Origin: Zobellella taiwanensis
Lineage (GTDB): Bacteria > Pseudomonadota > Gammaproteobacteria > Enterobacterales > Aeromonadaceae
NCBI RefSeq assembly: GCF_003012795.1
Contig: NZ_PXYH01000002.1
Location: 62,001 to 126,000 of the forward strand
Reading direction: 5' to 3'
DNA length: 64,000 bases
Every line of letters starts with the position of its first letter. Within the stretch, counting starts at the first letter, position 1. This document shows, piece by piece, positions 19,460-28,972 of the stretch. A program made the translations under genes and the position numbers. The notes under the pieces were generated by a model. That model did no database searches, was not told the DNA's origin, and was given only the letters and a program-made list of their open reading frames with translations.

Positions 19460-20782
19460 TTAGTTGTACAGCTGTCGGATGCTCTTTTCCAATATGCCGA
19501 TAGTCTGGTCGACATGGTGTTTTTCAATGATGAGCGGAGGCGACATGGCGATGGCGTCACCGAGGGAGCGCAACATCATGCCCTGCTCCCAGGCCATGGA
19601 CTGGACGGCGCTTCCGCTGGCGCCGGGCTTGCCGGCCAATGGCTCGAACTCAACGGCGGCGATCAGTGAATAGTTGCGGATGTCGATGACGCCGGGCAGG
19701 CCTTTCAGGCTGTGCAGCCCCTGCTCGAAGTAATCGGCAATCTCGCCGCCCTGGGCAGCCCGGTACAGCAGGCCGTCCTGCTCGTAGACATCCAGCGTAG
19801 CCATGGCGGCGGCACAGGCGAGTGGGTGGGCGGAATACGTATAGCCGTGGAAAAACTCGACCCCGGCTGCAGCCGACGCCATCACCGCATCATAAATGTG
19901 GTCCCCGGCAAACACCGCGCCCATGGGAGCGGCACCATTGGTCAGTCCCTTGGCGGTGGTCATGATGTCGGGCAGTACATCAAAGGTCTGGCTGGCAAAG
20001 GCGTTGCCGGTTCGGCCAAAACCGCAGATAACCTCATCAAAAATCAGCAGGATATCGTGCTGATCGCAAATCTCGCGGATCCGCTTGAGGTAGCCGACCG
20101 GCGGCGGCAGGACGCCGCCGGCCCCGGTGATGGGTTCGATGATAACGGCGGCGATCCGGCTGGCATCATGCAGTTTGATCAAGCGCTCCAGCTCGTTGGC
20201 CATCTCGATGCCGCCATACTCCGGCAGGCCCTTGGAAAAGGCGTTGCGGCCCAGGTCCTGGGTGTGGGACAGGTGATCCACCGCCAGCCACTGGCCGAAT
20301 GCCTTGTAGTTATTGGTGATGCCGCCAACCGCAATACCACCGAAGTTGACCCCGTGGTAGCCACGCTCCCGGCCGATGAACAGCTGGCGCCCGGCCTGGC
20401 CGCGGGCGTGATGATAGGCCAGGGCCATTTTCAGCGCTGTATCCACTGACTCCGAGCCGGAGTTGGTGTAGAAAACCTTGTTCAGGTTACCCGGAGCCAG
20501 CTCGGCCAGACGCTCGGACAACTCGAATGACAAGGGGTGGCCAAAGCCGAAGCAGGGGGCGTAGTCAAGCTCACGGGCCTGGCGGGCAATGGCTTCGGCA
20601 ATGTGCGGATGCCCGTGGCCGGCATTACAGCACCACAGGCCGGCGGTCATGTCCAGGACCTGGCGCCGGTCGTCCGTGGTCCAATACATGCCCTTGGCGC
20701 CGGTAAGCATGCGTGGTTGTGCCTTGAATCCCTTGTTGGGGGTAAAGGGCATCCAGTGGGCGGCCAGATTCTGATGGTTCAT
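19460..20782 (-). CDS. Omega-amino acid (beta-alanine)-pyruvate transaminase
   Basis: This class III PLP transaminase probably moves the amino group of beta-alanine or other omega-amino acids or amines to pyruvate. The 440-residue product has AHWMPFTPNKGFKAQPR at the start, the IGRERGYHGVNFGG segment, IFDEVICGFGRTG, the PLP lysine in TTAKGLTNGAAPMG, and GYTYSAHPLACAA, all close to the Pseudomonas beta-alanine-pyruvate enzyme. GGAG lies 6 bases before the chosen ATG. It could serve pyrimidine, polyamine or beta-alanine catabolism; no catabolic partner lies beside it. Confidence 0.88.
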   Translation of the reverse strand: MNHQNLAAHWMPFTPNKGFKAQPRMLTGAKGMYWTTDDRRQVLDMTAGLWCCNAGHGHPHIAEAIARQARELDYAPCFGFGHPLSFELSERLAELAPGNLNKVFYTNSGSESVDTALKMALAYHHARGQAGRQLFIGRERGYHGVNFGGIAVGGITNNYKAFGQWLAVDHLSHTQDLGRNAFSKGLPEYGGIEMANELERLIKLHDASRIAAVIIEPITGAGGVLPPPVGYLKRIREICDQHDILLIFDEVICGFGRTGNAFASQTFDVLPDIMTTAKGLTNGAAPMGAVFAGDHIYDAVMASAAAGVEFFHGYTYSAHPLACAAAMATLDVYEQDGLLYRAAQGGEIADYFEQGLHSLKGLPGVIDIRNYSLIAAVEFEPLAGKPGASGSAVQSMAWEQGMMLRSLGDAIAMSPPLIIEKHHVDQTIGILEKSIRQLYN

Positions 20783-20928
20783 GGTTTTCTCCGTCTGTCT
20801 GAATACACCTGGCAGGGCAGGTGAGGTGTTGCAGACAGTGTCGTCAAAGCGTAAAGGTTTAAAAATCACATCCTTTCAACGTTCAGTTTGACGAAGTCGC
20901 ACATAAGACGACAGAGAACTGCAGGCAC

Positions 20929-20956
20929 AAAAAAAGCGCATCCGAGGATGCGCTTT
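20929..20956 (-). terminator. Terminator of the tRNA-Val cluster
   Basis: On the minus strand GCGCATCC pairs with GGATGCGC, followed by seven T. It lies immediately after the last tRNA. Confidence 0.88.
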
Positions 20957-20962
20957 CTGGTT

Positions 20963-21039
20963 TGGTGCGTTCTAGTGGATTCGAACCACCGACCCCCACC
21001 ATGTCAAGGTGGTGCTCTAACCAACTGAGCTAAGAACGC
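20963..21039 (-). tRNA. tRNA-Val(GAC)
   Basis: The cloverleaf is complete: acceptor GCGTTCT/AGAACGC, anticodon stem CCACC/GGTGG, anticodon loop TTGACAT with GAC, T-arm GGTTCGAATCC, encoded CCA. It is identical to the copy at 21137 and is the last of three tandem copies in transcription order. Confidence 0.96.
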
Positions 21040-21053
21040 CTGCACTGGCAAAC

Positions 21054-21130
21054 TGGTGCGTCCTAGTGGACTCGAACCACCGACCCCTACCATGTCAAGG
21101 TAGTGCTCTAACCAACTGAGCTAAGGACGC
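21054..21130 (-). tRNA. tRNA-Val(GAC), second copy
   Basis: The 77-base gene has anticodon GAC and an encoded CCA. It differs from its neighbours by compensated changes: acceptor GCGTCCT/AGGACGC and anticodon stem CTACC/GGTAG, so pairing is kept. Confidence 0.96.
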
Positions 21131-21136
21131 GAAATC

Positions 21137-21213
21137 TGGTGCGTTCTAGTGGATTCGAACCACCGACCCCCACCATGTCAAGGTGGTGCTCTAACCAACT
21201 GAGCTAAGAACGC
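21137..21213 (-). tRNA. tRNA-Val(GAC), first copy in transcription order
   Basis: It has the same sequence as 20963-21039. The three copies are separated by 14 and 6 bases and share one promoter and one terminator, so they form a single processed transcript. Confidence 0.96.
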
Positions 21214-21235
21214 GGACTGCCTTCAGGCGCTGCGT

Positions 21236-21264
21236 ATACTAGCCAAGGGGCTGGGCCGGGGCAA
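21236..21264 (-). promoter_or_regulatory. tRNA-Val operon promoter
   Basis: On the minus strand TTGCCC and TAGTAT are 17 bases apart, 22 bases before the first tRNA. The start region is GC-rich (GCAGCGCC), as expected for a growth-rate-regulated stable-RNA promoter. Confidence 0.6.
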
Positions 21265-21304
21265 GCGTTTTTTCCGCGTAAACAAACGGATGGGGAAGTA
21301 TTGT

Positions 21305-22330
21305 TCAAGTCGGTGAAATATCGCACCGGGCCAGAAAGCGCTGCCAGCGGCGGGCGTGCTCCAGGGTCAGCTGGCGGTAACGGACATAGATCTGGCTGTC
21401 GAGGCCGGAGGCGTACCAGCTCAGGTAATCGGCCATGACTGCGGTACGCTCCGGTGGCGGTAGCAGGCTTTGCTGCAGCAGGGGCGCGAGCTGGACAAAG
21501 CGGCGATCGAGTTCGCCCAGCCGCGGCTGGATGCGGCCGATATAGTAATGCTGCATGGCATTGCGCAGGCGTTCGGCATCGGGCCGGGCCCGGGGGCCGC
21601 AATCCAGGGTCTCGAGCCGCTCCAGAAAAGCAAGGCTGAGGGACAGATAATGGGCGGCGCTGTGCAGCGAATAAAATAACCGGCCCAGGTAATCATTGTC
21701 GTACAGCCCCCCCAGGTGTCGGTGGAGTTGCCGGGAGTCGGCCTGTGCCGGATGGGCCGACTGTGGATGCAGCCGGGCAAACAGGTTGAAGGCTTCATAG
21801 GTGGTCTGGAAACCCGGTTGCAGATCGCGGCCCAATGGCCGGCGGCGAGGTGTCAGGGCCTGGCGGATCTCCGGTTCGGCCACCATCATGTTCCAGTGAT
21901 AGCCGGACAGCAGCGGCGCCTTTTGCCGTTGCAGGCGGTATAGCCAGTCGCGCAGGGCTGTATCGTCGGTGTTTGCCAGACAGGTGTTCAGCCCCTGCTG
22001 GAACCGCAGGTGGTAGATCAGGTCCGCGGCGGCCCCGCCGCTTTTGCCGACCGGACCGTTGTGTTCTCCTACCAGGGCCAGCAGGCGGCATTCACCCAGC
22101 CGCAGGGTGTCCAGCAGGCCGGCGGTCACGCGCGGCTGTTCCAGTTGCAGGGCTCGCTGGGGCGGCAGGGGAGGCAGCTTGGCAGGCTCGCCGAGCACGG
22201 GAGGCTCTACCTGCAACACAGTGGCCAGGCGCGCCAGGTAGGTGGTAAAGTCCTGCTCAAGTTGCCGGGGCGGGCTACATGCCGTCAACCAAAGGCAAGC
22301 CAGCCCGATCGCGATGATCGACCTTTTCAT
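21305..22330 (-). CDS. DUF3080-family lipoprotein
   Basis: This is a predicted envelope lipoprotein of unknown function. The 341-residue product has a lipoprotein signal peptide with lipobox LTAC (Cys18) and no later membrane segment. The body has the QGLNTC and YLSLSLAFLERLE segments and resembles the DUF3080 family found in Shewanella, Vibrio and Aeromonas. Its start lies inside the end of the upstream MATE gene (56-base overlap), so translation is probably coupled. Confidence 0.82.
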   Translation of the reverse strand: MKRSIIAIGLACLWLTACSPPRQLEQDFTTYLARLATVLQVEPPVLGEPAKLPPLPPQRALQLEQPRVTAGLLDTLRLGECRLLALVGEHNGPVGKSGGAAADLIYHLRFQQGLNTCLANTDDTALRDWLYRLQRQKAPLLSGYHWNMMVAEPEIRQALTPRRRPLGRDLQPGFQTTYEAFNLFARLHPQSAHPAQADSRQLHRHLGGLYDNDYLGRLFYSLHSAAHYLSLSLAFLERLETLDCGPRARPDAERLRNAMQHYYIGRIQPRLGELDRRFVQLAPLLQQSLLPPPERTAVMADYLSWYASGLDSQIYVRYRQLTLEHARRWQRFLARCDISPT

Positions 22331-23663
22331 AAATGATGCGTAACCGCCGTATCAACAGAATTGCCGCTACCGACAAGCCTACCAGAAAACCTATCCAGAA
22401 TCCGTGGGGTCCCATGGCCGGTACCAGCCAGTCTGTCAGTCCCAGCACCATGCCGACCGGCAGGCCGCACAGCCAGTAGGCAAACAGGGTAATGTAGAAA
22501 ATCATCTGAGTGTCCTTGTAGCCGCGCAGGGCTGCGGCACCAATGACCTGAGCGGAATCGGAAATCTGGTACAGCGCTGCCAGCAGCAGCAGGCTGGAGG
22601 CAAGTTCGAGTACCCGTGGGTTGTCCGTATAGATGGCACCGATGGCATCCCGTCCCAACACGGTGGCCAGGGCGGTAAACACCGCCAGCAGGCAGCCAAA
22701 GCCAATGCCGGCAAGGCTGGCGATACGGGCCTGGCTCGCCTGGTTTTCACCCAGGCGGTGACCAACTCTGATGGTCAGTGCCATGCCGAGACTCAGGGGC
22801 AGCATAAACACCATGCTGGAGAAGTTGATGGCAATCTGATGCCCGGCCACGACTTCGGAACCCAGGGGGGCGAGCAGCAGGGCGACCACGGTAAACAGGG
22901 TAACTTCGCAGAAAATGGCCATGGCGATGGGAAATCCCAGGCGAAAGATGCGGCCGATGCGAGCCGGGTCAGGGGCCGACAGCCGTGAAAAAATGGCAAA
23001 ACTCCCGAGCAGGGCTGAACGGCGGGTATAGAGGATCATGGCTCCCAGCATGGCCCAGAACACCAGGGCGGACGCATAGCCGCAACCCACGCCCCCCAGA
23101 GCCGGCAGGCCGAACTTGCCATGGATAAGGGCGTAGTTGGCCGGTATGTTCACCGCCAGGCCGACAAAGCCGATGATCATGGTGGGCAGGGTATGGGACA
23201 GCCCCTCGCTGAAGTTGCGCAGCACCTGGTAGAGCGCATAGGCCGGCATCCCCCAGAGAATGCCGTGCAGATAGCCGGTGGTTTTTTCCGCCAGTACCGG
23301 ATCGACGTCCATCCAGTGCAAGGCCTGCGGAGAATAATACAGGGCCAGCATGGCGGGCAGGGTTACCAGCAGGGTCAGCCAGAACCCCTGATGGACGGCC
23401 CCGGCCACTTCGCCGTGACGACGGGCGCCGTTGAGCTGGGATATGATGGGAGTCAGGGCCATGACGATCCCTTGTACCAGCAGGATAATGGGCAGCCAGA
23501 AGCTGGTGGCCACCGCCACCGCCGCCATGTCGGTGGCGCTGACCTGGCCGGCCATGACGGTGTCGACGAAGCTCATGGTGGTCTGGGCTATCTGGGCCAC
23601 CAGGATAGGGGCACAAAGGCGCAATAAGTGCACCGTTTCAGCAAAAAAAGGCTTGAAGGCCAT
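22275..23663 (-). CDS. norM: MATE-family multidrug efflux pump (NorM/MdtK)
   Basis: This is a cation-coupled drug exporter of the NorM branch, acting on fluoroquinolones and dyes in relatives. The 462-residue product has about 12 membrane segments. It shows the family motifs AQTTMSFVDTVMAGQVSATD (TM1-2), GMPAYALYQVLRNFSEGLS and, in the second half, the related ALYQISDSAQVIGAAALRG. I start at MAFKPFFAETVHLLRL; the longer upstream frame is not conserved. It is divergent from the riboflavin synthase gene, as in E. coli (mdtK/ribC). The C-terminus overlaps the DUF3080 gene. Confidence 0.93.
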   Translation of the reverse strand: MAFKPFFAETVHLLRLCAPILVAQIAQTTMSFVDTVMAGQVSATDMAAVAVATSFWLPIILLVQGIVMALTPIISQLNGARRHGEVAGAVHQGFWLTLLVTLPAMLALYYSPQALHWMDVDPVLAEKTTGYLHGILWGMPAYALYQVLRNFSEGLSHTLPTMIIGFVGLAVNIPANYALIHGKFGLPALGGVGCGYASALVFWAMLGAMILYTRRSALLGSFAIFSRLSAPDPARIGRIFRLGFPIAMAIFCEVTLFTVVALLLAPLGSEVVAGHQIAINFSSMVFMLPLSLGMALTIRVGHRLGENQASQARIASLAGIGFGCLLAVFTALATVLGRDAIGAIYTDNPRVLELASSLLLLAALYQISDSAQVIGAAALRGYKDTQMIFYITLFAYWLCGLPVGMVLGLTDWLVPAMGPHGFWIGFLVGLSVAAILLIRRLRIIYEKVDHRDRAGLPLVDGM

Positions 23664-23823
23664 GATATTCTCACTCGGGAAGATGCCGGCCAGTTGCGGC
23701 CGGAGGTGGAGCCGGTTGCCGAGGGTGATGGCAATATAGAACGTTGTCGGCAAGCCTTGGCAATATAGCGGCTAAAAACGTATTTTCCCATTATTTTAAA
23801 CTGTTATTTTAGAGGTTGGCGCT

Positions 23824-24438
23824 ATGTTTACCGGAATTGTGCAGGGCCAGGGTGTCCTGCTGGAGATCGCCGAACAGGCGGATTTTCGTACCCATGTGGT
23901 GGCCATGCCCACCGAGCTGTTGCCAGGTCTTGCCCTGGGCGCCTCCGTGGCACACAACGGCTGCTGCCTGACGGTGACCGCAATCGAAGGCGAGCGGGTT
24001 ACCTTTGATTTAATGGCTGAAACCCTGAGAGTGACCAACCTGGGCCGACTGGTCGTGGGCGACAGGGTCAACCTGGAGCGGGCAGCGCGTTTTGGTGACG
24101 ATATCGGTGGCCATGCCATGTCCGGCCATATCATGGGGTTGAGTGAACTGATTGAACGGCAGGACAGTACCACCAATACCACCCTCTGGTTCGCGATGCC
24201 GGCAGGGCTGGGAAAATACCTTTTTCATAAGGGATATGTGGGCATTGACGGCATCAGCCTGACCCTGGGTCAGGTTGGCGACGGACGTTTTGCGGTCCAC
24301 CTTATCCCGGAAACCCTGGCCAGGACCAACCTGGGCCGGGTAATGCCGGGCTATATCGCCAACCTGGAAGTGGACCCCCAGACCCAGGCTATCGTCGATA
24401 CAGTGGAAAGGGTGTTGGCACAACGGGACGGGGAGTAG
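23824..24438 (+). CDS. ribE: Riboflavin synthase, alpha chain
   Basis: The enzyme dismutates two 6,7-dimethyl-8-ribityllumazines to riboflavin (named ribC in E. coli). The 204-residue product shows the internal duplication of two lumazine-binding domains: the first begins MFTGIVQGQG with NGCCLTV, and the second starts near residue 98 with GHIMG and GIDGISLT. No FMN riboswitch is seen in the 160-base upstream region. Confidence 0.96.
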   Translation: MFTGIVQGQGVLLEIAEQADFRTHVVAMPTELLPGLALGASVAHNGCCLTVTAIEGERVTFDLMAETLRVTNLGRLVVGDRVNLERAARFGDDIGGHAMSGHIMGLSELIERQDSTTNTTLWFAMPAGLGKYLFHKGYVGIDGISLTLGQVGDGRFAVHLIPETLARTNLGRVMPGYIANLEVDPQTQAIVDTVERVLAQRDGE

Positions 24439-24488
24439 GAACAGTTCTTTATTATGCCAACATACATATTGCCGGACAGATTGCCCGG

Positions 24489-24692
24489 TCAAAAATACTG
24501 CTCGTCGTCAGCATCGGCGCGCACCTCGATATCGCCGGTCTGCTCATGGCGGATAACGGTGATATGGATAGAGTTGCAGCAGGCCAGGCAGTCTTCATAG
24601 TAATCCTGATCGCCTTCCGAGGCGTCCACCACGATACGGGTATGATGCCCGCAGTGGGGACAGACGATGTTTTGTTCAAAATAGTCACGCAT
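24489..24692 (-). CDS. CPXCG-motif Cys-rich small protein
   Basis: This 67-residue protein has one CPHCG and one CLACC motif (residues 11-15 and 36-40), consistent with a single zinc ribbon of the CPXCG Cys-rich family. The acidic C-terminus ends DADDEQYF. Its function is unknown. It is the last gene of a minus-strand group after the pteridine reductase and fructosamine kinase-family genes. Confidence 0.85.
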   Translation of the reverse strand: MRDYFEQNIVCPHCGHHTRIVVDASEGDQDYYEDCLACCNSIHITVIRHEQTGDIEVRADADDEQYF

Positions 24693-24718
24693 GGAGGTTC
24701 TCCTCGTCCGGTACGGAA

Positions 24719-25465
24719 TCAGGCTTCGGGCAGTCCCTGGCTGGAGCGGCCGCCGTCCAGCGCGATGATTTGTCCGGTCAGGTAGCCGGGGCCCTTGAGC
24801 AAAAAAAGTGCGGTGTCGGCAATGTCGGTCGGAGATCCGAGCCGCCCCATGGGAATGGAGGCCAGCACCTTTTCTTTTTGTTGTGGGTCCAGTTCATGCT
24901 CCGGCCAGATGATGGCGCCGGGTGCTATGCCATTAACCCTGACCTGCGGAGCCAGCTCGGCCGCCAGCGCCCGGGTCAGCGTGGCCAGGGCGTTTTTGGC
25001 CATGCTGTAGGGGAGGTGATGACGCAGGCCCTTTTCCCCGTGAATATCCACCAGGTTGATAATGCAGCCCTCGCGATGGCGCAGCTCCGGTACCAGTGCC
25101 TGGCTCAGCAGCAGGGGAGCGGCGGCATTGGTGGCGGACAACTCCAGCCACTGGGCTGGGGTGATGGTGCCGAGGGGACTGGGATAAAAAGTGGAGGCAT
25201 TGTTGATCAGGGCATCGAGGCGTCCGAAACAACCAACGGCCCTGTCTGCCAGGGCATTGAGTTGGTCGAGCCGGCTCAGATCCTGCTGCAGCAGGGCCAC
25301 ACTGCCGGGCCGTGACAGTTCAAGGCCGGCGGCCAGGGCCCGCGCCTCCCGTTCGCTGCGATGATAATGCAGCACCAGCCGGTATCCCTGCTCGTGCAGG
25401 CGGCGGCTTATCTCGGCACCGATGCGCCGGGCGGCACCGGTAATCAATACCACGGGTGGGGGCAT
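24719..25465 (-). CDS. Pteridine reductase, SDR family
   Basis: This short-chain dehydrogenase is of the pteridine reductase/FolM type, which reduces dihydrobiopterin or dihydromonapterin. The 248-residue product has the variant nucleotide motif TGAARRIG with the Arg typical of pteridine reductases (instead of TGxxxGxG), NNAS, the catalytic YSMAK (YxxxK), and GPGYLTGQIIALDGGRS at the end. It lies 8 bases after the fructosamine kinase-family gene. The substrate is inferred from the motif. Confidence 0.85.
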   Translation of the reverse strand: MPPPVVLITGAARRIGAEISRRLHEQGYRLVLHYHRSEREARALAAGLELSRPGSVALLQQDLSRLDQLNALADRAVGCFGRLDALINNASTFYPSPLGTITPAQWLELSATNAAAPLLLSQALVPELRHREGCIINLVDIHGEKGLRHHLPYSMAKNALATLTRALAAELAPQVRVNGIAPGAIIWPEHELDPQQKEKVLASIPMGRLGSPTDIADTALFLLKGPGYLTGQIIALDGGRSSQGLPEA

Positions 25466-25473
25466 GGTTTCTC

Positions 25474-26337
25474 CTAGCTGGCAATAATCCGGTACAGGCT
25501 GTCCTTGGCCTGGCCGGCGTAGGGCTCGCCGAACAGGCAGACATGGTTGAGCAGGTGGTAGAGGTTATAAATGTCGCGCCGTTCGGCATAGCCCTCTTCC
25601 CTTGGCCAGACCGCATCGTATCCCTGGTAGAAGACCCGGGGGAACTGGCCGAACAATTCGGTCAGGGCGAGATCCGTCTCCCGGTCGCCGAAGTAACTGG
25701 CCGGATCGAACAGCACGCCCTGATGCTCGCAAAATCCAAGGTTGCCACGCCACAAATCGCCATGCAACAACGAGGCCCTGGGGTGGTGATTGGCCAGCCT
25801 GAGTTTGATGACGGCCACGATTTCCTCGATATCGCCAAAGCGTATGCCTTTTTCTTCCAGCAACTTAAGCTGCCAGCCAATGCGCTGTTCGGCGAAAAAG
25901 GTGGCCCATTTTTTGTGCCATGCATTGGGTTGCAGATTGATGCCCAGGTAGTTGTCCTCGTCGGCGCCGTACATCGGCTGGCTGTGGCTCAGGTGCAGAT
26001 GGGCAAGCTGGCGGCCGAACATGTGCCAGTCCTGTTCGTCCGCCTCGCCCCAGACCAGCAGTTCCAGCACCAGAAAACTGCTGCCAAGGGTGGTGCCGCA
26101 GCAGACGGGACGGGGAATGCGGACGGTTTCAGTGGCGCTCAGCCGTTCCAGGCTGCTCCATTCCGCACGGAACATATCCAGCCTGGCACGGTCATTTAAC
26201 TTGACGAAGAAGGAGGCATTGTCGTCAGAAACCCTGAACGCCTGGTTGTTTTCGCCGCCTGTCAGCGGCTGTTTGTCCAGGATCCTGAAGCTGGTTCCGG
26301 TTGCCTCACTAATCTGGCTGGCGATGTATGGCCACAT
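25474..26337 (-). CDS. yniA: Fructosamine kinase-family protein (YniA-like)
   Basis: The family phosphorylates protein- or sugar-bound ketoamines (a deglycation reaction); the E. coli homologue is YniA. The 287-residue product begins MWPYIASQISEATGTSFR and has GGENNQAFRV (P-loop region), FFVKLND (nucleotide lysine), the catalytic LLHGDLWRGNLGF loop and DPASYFGDRE with the metal-binding Asp. The start agrees with the 286-residue E. coli protein. It heads the three-gene minus-strand group and is divergent from the TerB-like gene. Confidence 0.9.
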   Translation of the reverse strand: MWPYIASQISEATGTSFRILDKQPLTGGENNQAFRVSDDNASFFVKLNDRARLDMFRAEWSSLERLSATETVRIPRPVCCGTTLGSSFLVLELLVWGEADEQDWHMFGRQLAHLHLSHSQPMYGADEDNYLGINLQPNAWHKKWATFFAEQRIGWQLKLLEEKGIRFGDIEEIVAVIKLRLANHHPRASLLHGDLWRGNLGFCEHQGVLFDPASYFGDRETDLALTELFGQFPRVFYQGYDAVWPREEGYAERRDIYNLYHLLNHVCLFGEPYAGQAKDSLYRIIAS

Positions 26338-26422
26338 AATGCCTCCACGGACACGGGGGATGCCAACAGTATAGGCGATCCCGCCGGTGCGGCGGCTGGG
26401 CCCCGATAAAATGGAAGTGTGC

Positions 26423-26854
26423 ATGATAGACCGACTGAAGAAATGGCTGGCCGACAGCCGGCCGCAAGCCCAGCTTGAACAGGACGAGGAAGTGGCGGTC
26501 GCCGCCCTGCTCAGCGAAGTCATGCTGGCCGATGGCCAGTGTTCGGCACAAGAGCTGCGGCGCCTCGAGCAACTGCTGGCCCGCCTGTTTGGACGGCGGA
26601 TTGACGAGATCCACCATTGGCTGGAGCAGGGACGGGCCCGGCAGGAAGAGGCGGTGTCCCTGTACGAGTTTACTTCCCGCCTCAAGGCGTTGCCCGCCGT
26701 CCGTCGCGAAGACATCCTGCTCGCCCTGTGGCACATGGCTTACACCGACGGTGAACTGGATCCGCTGGAGGAGGCGGTGATCCGCCAGGTTGCCGAGCTG
26801 CTTTATATTCCCCACAGCCGCTTCATCCAGCTCAAGCACCGGGCCCAGCCCTGA
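26423..26854 (+). CDS. TerB-family (tellurite resistance-like) protein
   Basis: The 143-residue protein is made of helices typical of the TerB fold: VAVAALLSEVMLADGQ and LLALWHMAYTDGELDPLEEAVIRQV, each with the acidic DG or DGELDPLE loop that binds metal in this family. The start is the ATG with GGAAG upstream; an in-frame ATG 12 bases earlier is possible. The role is unclear: such solitary TerB proteins do not necessarily confer tellurite resistance. Confidence 0.82.
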   Translation: MIDRLKKWLADSRPQAQLEQDEEVAVAALLSEVMLADGQCSAQELRRLEQLLARLFGRRIDEIHHWLEQGRARQEEAVSLYEFTSRLKALPAVRREDILLALWHMAYTDGELDPLEEAVIRQVAELLYIPHSRFIQLKHRAQP

Positions 26855-26984
26855 ACGGTCCGGGCGTGGCGGTCGAGGGCTGCTTCTGTTACAGTATCGG
26901 CCCGACCTGTGCCGCCGGGTAGCACCGCAAGGCGTGCCAGACTGGCAAGGTAAAGCCAGATGGTCGGGCAGTTTTCTTTCCCCT

Positions 26985-27015
26985 TTGACACACTACACGT
27001 GCACTTTGGTAGGGT
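26985..27015 (+). promoter_or_regulatory. Possible thrS promoter
   Basis: A perfect -35 TTGACA (26985-26990) is followed after 19 bases by TAGGGT. The spacing is long and the leader would be short, so an upstream promoter in 26855-26985 is also possible. Upstream, CTGGC and GCCAG (26942-26958) can form a hairpin; I cannot tell whether it mimics tRNA-Thr as the E. coli thrS operator does. Confidence 0.3.
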
Positions 27016-27037
27016 GCACCACTGTTAAGGACATTGC

Positions 27038-28972
27038 ATGCCGACAATTACGCTTCCCGATGGCAGCCAACGCCACTTCGACAATCCCGTTACCGTACTC
27101 GATGTTGCCCAGGACATAGGGCCTGGCCTGGCCAAGGCCTGCATCGCCGGCCGGATAAATGGTGAACTGGCCGACGCCTGCGAGCTCATCAGCCATGACG
27201 CCCAACTGGCCATCATCACCGCCAAGGATCAGGACGGCCTGGAGATCATCCGCCACTCCTGCGCCCACCTGTTGGGTCATGCCATCAAGCAACTGTGGCC
27301 CCAGACCAAAATGGCCATAGGCCCGGTGATCGACAACGGCTTCTATTACGATGTGGACTTGGACCATACCCTCACCGAGGAAGATATCGAGCGGCTGGAG
27401 AGCCGTATGCAGGAGTTGGCCAAGACCGAATACCCGGTGATCAAAAAGAAGGTCAGCTGGCAGGAAGCGCGGGAGACCTTTGCCCGTCGGCACGAACCCT
27501 ATAAGATCGAGATCCTGGATCAGAATGTCAGCCAGCAGGACAGGCCGGGGCTTTATCACCACGAAGAGTATATCGACATGTGCCGGGGGCCGCATGTGCC
27601 CAACATGCGCTTTTGCCAGCATTTCAAGCTGCAGAAGGTATCCGGCGCCTACTGGCGGGGTGATTCCAAAAACAAGATGCTGCAACGCATCTATGGCACT
27701 GCCTGGGCCGATAAAAAGGCGCTCAAGTCCTACCTGACCCAGTTGGAGGAAGCGGCCAAGCGCGATCACCGCCGCATCGGCAAGCAGCTTGACCTCTACC
27801 ACATGCAGGAAGAAGCGCCGGGCATGGTGTTCTGGCACAACGACGGCTGGACCATTTTCCGTGAGCTGGAGCACTTTGTGCGTACCAAGCTCAAGGAATA
27901 CAGCTATGAAGAGGTCAAGGGACCCTTCATGATGGACCGGGTATTGTGGGAAAAATCCGGCCACTGGGACAAGTACGCCGAGAACATGTTCACCACTCAT
28001 TCCGAAAGCCGGGATTATGCCATCAAGCCGATGAACTGCCCGGGGCACGTGCAGATCTTCAACCAGGGCCTCAAGTCCTACCGGGATCTCCCCCTGCGCA
28101 TGGCCGAATTCGGCTGTTGTCATCGCAATGAACCCAGCGGTGCACTGCATGGCCTGATGCGGGTTCGCGGTTTTACCCAGGACGACGCCCACATTTTCTG
28201 TACCGAAGATCAAATCCAGAGCGAAGTCGCCGCCTGTATCCAGATGGTGTACGACACCTACGCGACCTTCGGCTTCACCAATATCGCGGTCAAGCTGTCT
28301 ACCCGGCCCGAGCATCGCATCGGCAGCGACGAGATCTGGGACAAGGCTGAACTGGCTCTGGAGCAGGCGCTTAAGGCCAAGGACATCGCCTACGAACTGC
28401 AGCCGGGGGAGGGGGCTTTCTACGGACCCAAGATCGAATTTACCCTTTACGACTGCCTCAACCGGGCCTGGCAGTGCGGCACCGTCCAGCTCGACTTTGC
28501 GTTGCCGGGCAGGCTGGGAGCCAGCTATGTGGGCGAGGATAACGAACGGCACGTTCCGGTGATGATCCACAGGGCCATACTGGGCTCCATCGAGCGCTTC
28601 ATCGGTATCCTTATCGAAGAATACGCCGGCCTGTTCCCGACCTGGCTGGCCCCCACCCAGGTGGTGGTGCTCAATATTACCGACAACCAGGCGGAATACG
28701 CCCGCGATCTGGCTCACCGGCTGAATAATGTTGGCATTAGGGCCAGGGCGGACTTGAGAAATGAGAAGATAGGCTTTAAAATCCGCGAGCATACTCTGAA
28801 GCGGGTACCTTTCATGCTGGTTTGCGGCGATAAAGAAGTCGAAGCCGGCCAAGTTGCGGTTCGTACCCGGAAAGGACAAGATCTGGGTACTTTCAATGTC
28901 GATGAGCTCGTTGAGCTTATCCAGCAGGAGATCCGGACCCGCGGCAAGAACACAGTGGAGGATAGGTTATAA
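27038..28972 (+). CDS. thrS: Threonyl-tRNA synthetase
   Basis: This class II synthetase charges tRNA-Thr and, in E. coli, represses its own mRNA. The 644-residue product has the N-terminal TGS domain ([18 protein letters not shown]), the editing domain with [10 protein letters not shown], motif 1-3 regions including [10 protein letters not shown] and [15 protein letters not shown], the catalytic zinc ligands Cys and His, and the C-terminal anticodon domain. It overlaps the start of infC. Confidence 0.98.
   Translation: MPTITLPDGSQRHFDNPVTVLDVAQDIGPGLAKACIAGRINGELADACELISHDAQLAIITAKDQDGLEIIRHSCAHLLGHAIKQLWPQTKMAIGPVIDNGFYYDVDLDHTLTEEDIERLESRMQELAKTEYPVIKKKVSWQEARETFARRHEPYKIEILDQNVSQQDRPGLYHHEEYIDMCRGPHVPNMRFCQHFKLQKVSGAYWRGDSKNKMLQRIYGTAWADKKALKSYLTQLEEAAKRDHRRIGKQLDLYHMQEEAPGMVFWHNDGWTIFRELEHFVRTKLKEYSYEEVKGPFMMDRVLWEKSGHWDKYAENMFTTHSESRDYAIKPMNCPGHVQIFNQGLKSYRDLPLRMAEFGCCHRNEPSGALHGLMRVRGFTQDDAHIFCTEDQIQSEVAACIQMVYDTYATFGFTNIAVKLSTRPEHRIGSDEIWDKAELALEQALKAKDIAYELQPGEGAFYGPKIEFTLYDCLNRAWQCGTVQLDFALPGRLGASYVGEDNERHVPVMIHRAILGSIERFIGILIEEYAGLFPTWLAPTQVVVLNITDNQAEYARDLAHRLNNVGIRARADLRNEKIGFKIREHTLKRVPFMLVCGDKEVEAGQVAVRTRKGQDLGTFNVDELVELIQQEIRTRGKNTVEDRL

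Noticed and set aside
19415..24466. Exact 15-base repeat TTATGCCAACATACA at 19415 and 24452, each just after a stop codon
   Set aside because: About two exact 15-mers are expected by chance in a window this size, and no hairpin or other shared context was seen.
26860..27037. thrS leader as a tRNA-Thr-mimicking operator
   Set aside because: A hairpin exists (CTGGC/GCCAG) but I could not align it with the E. coli operator domains.
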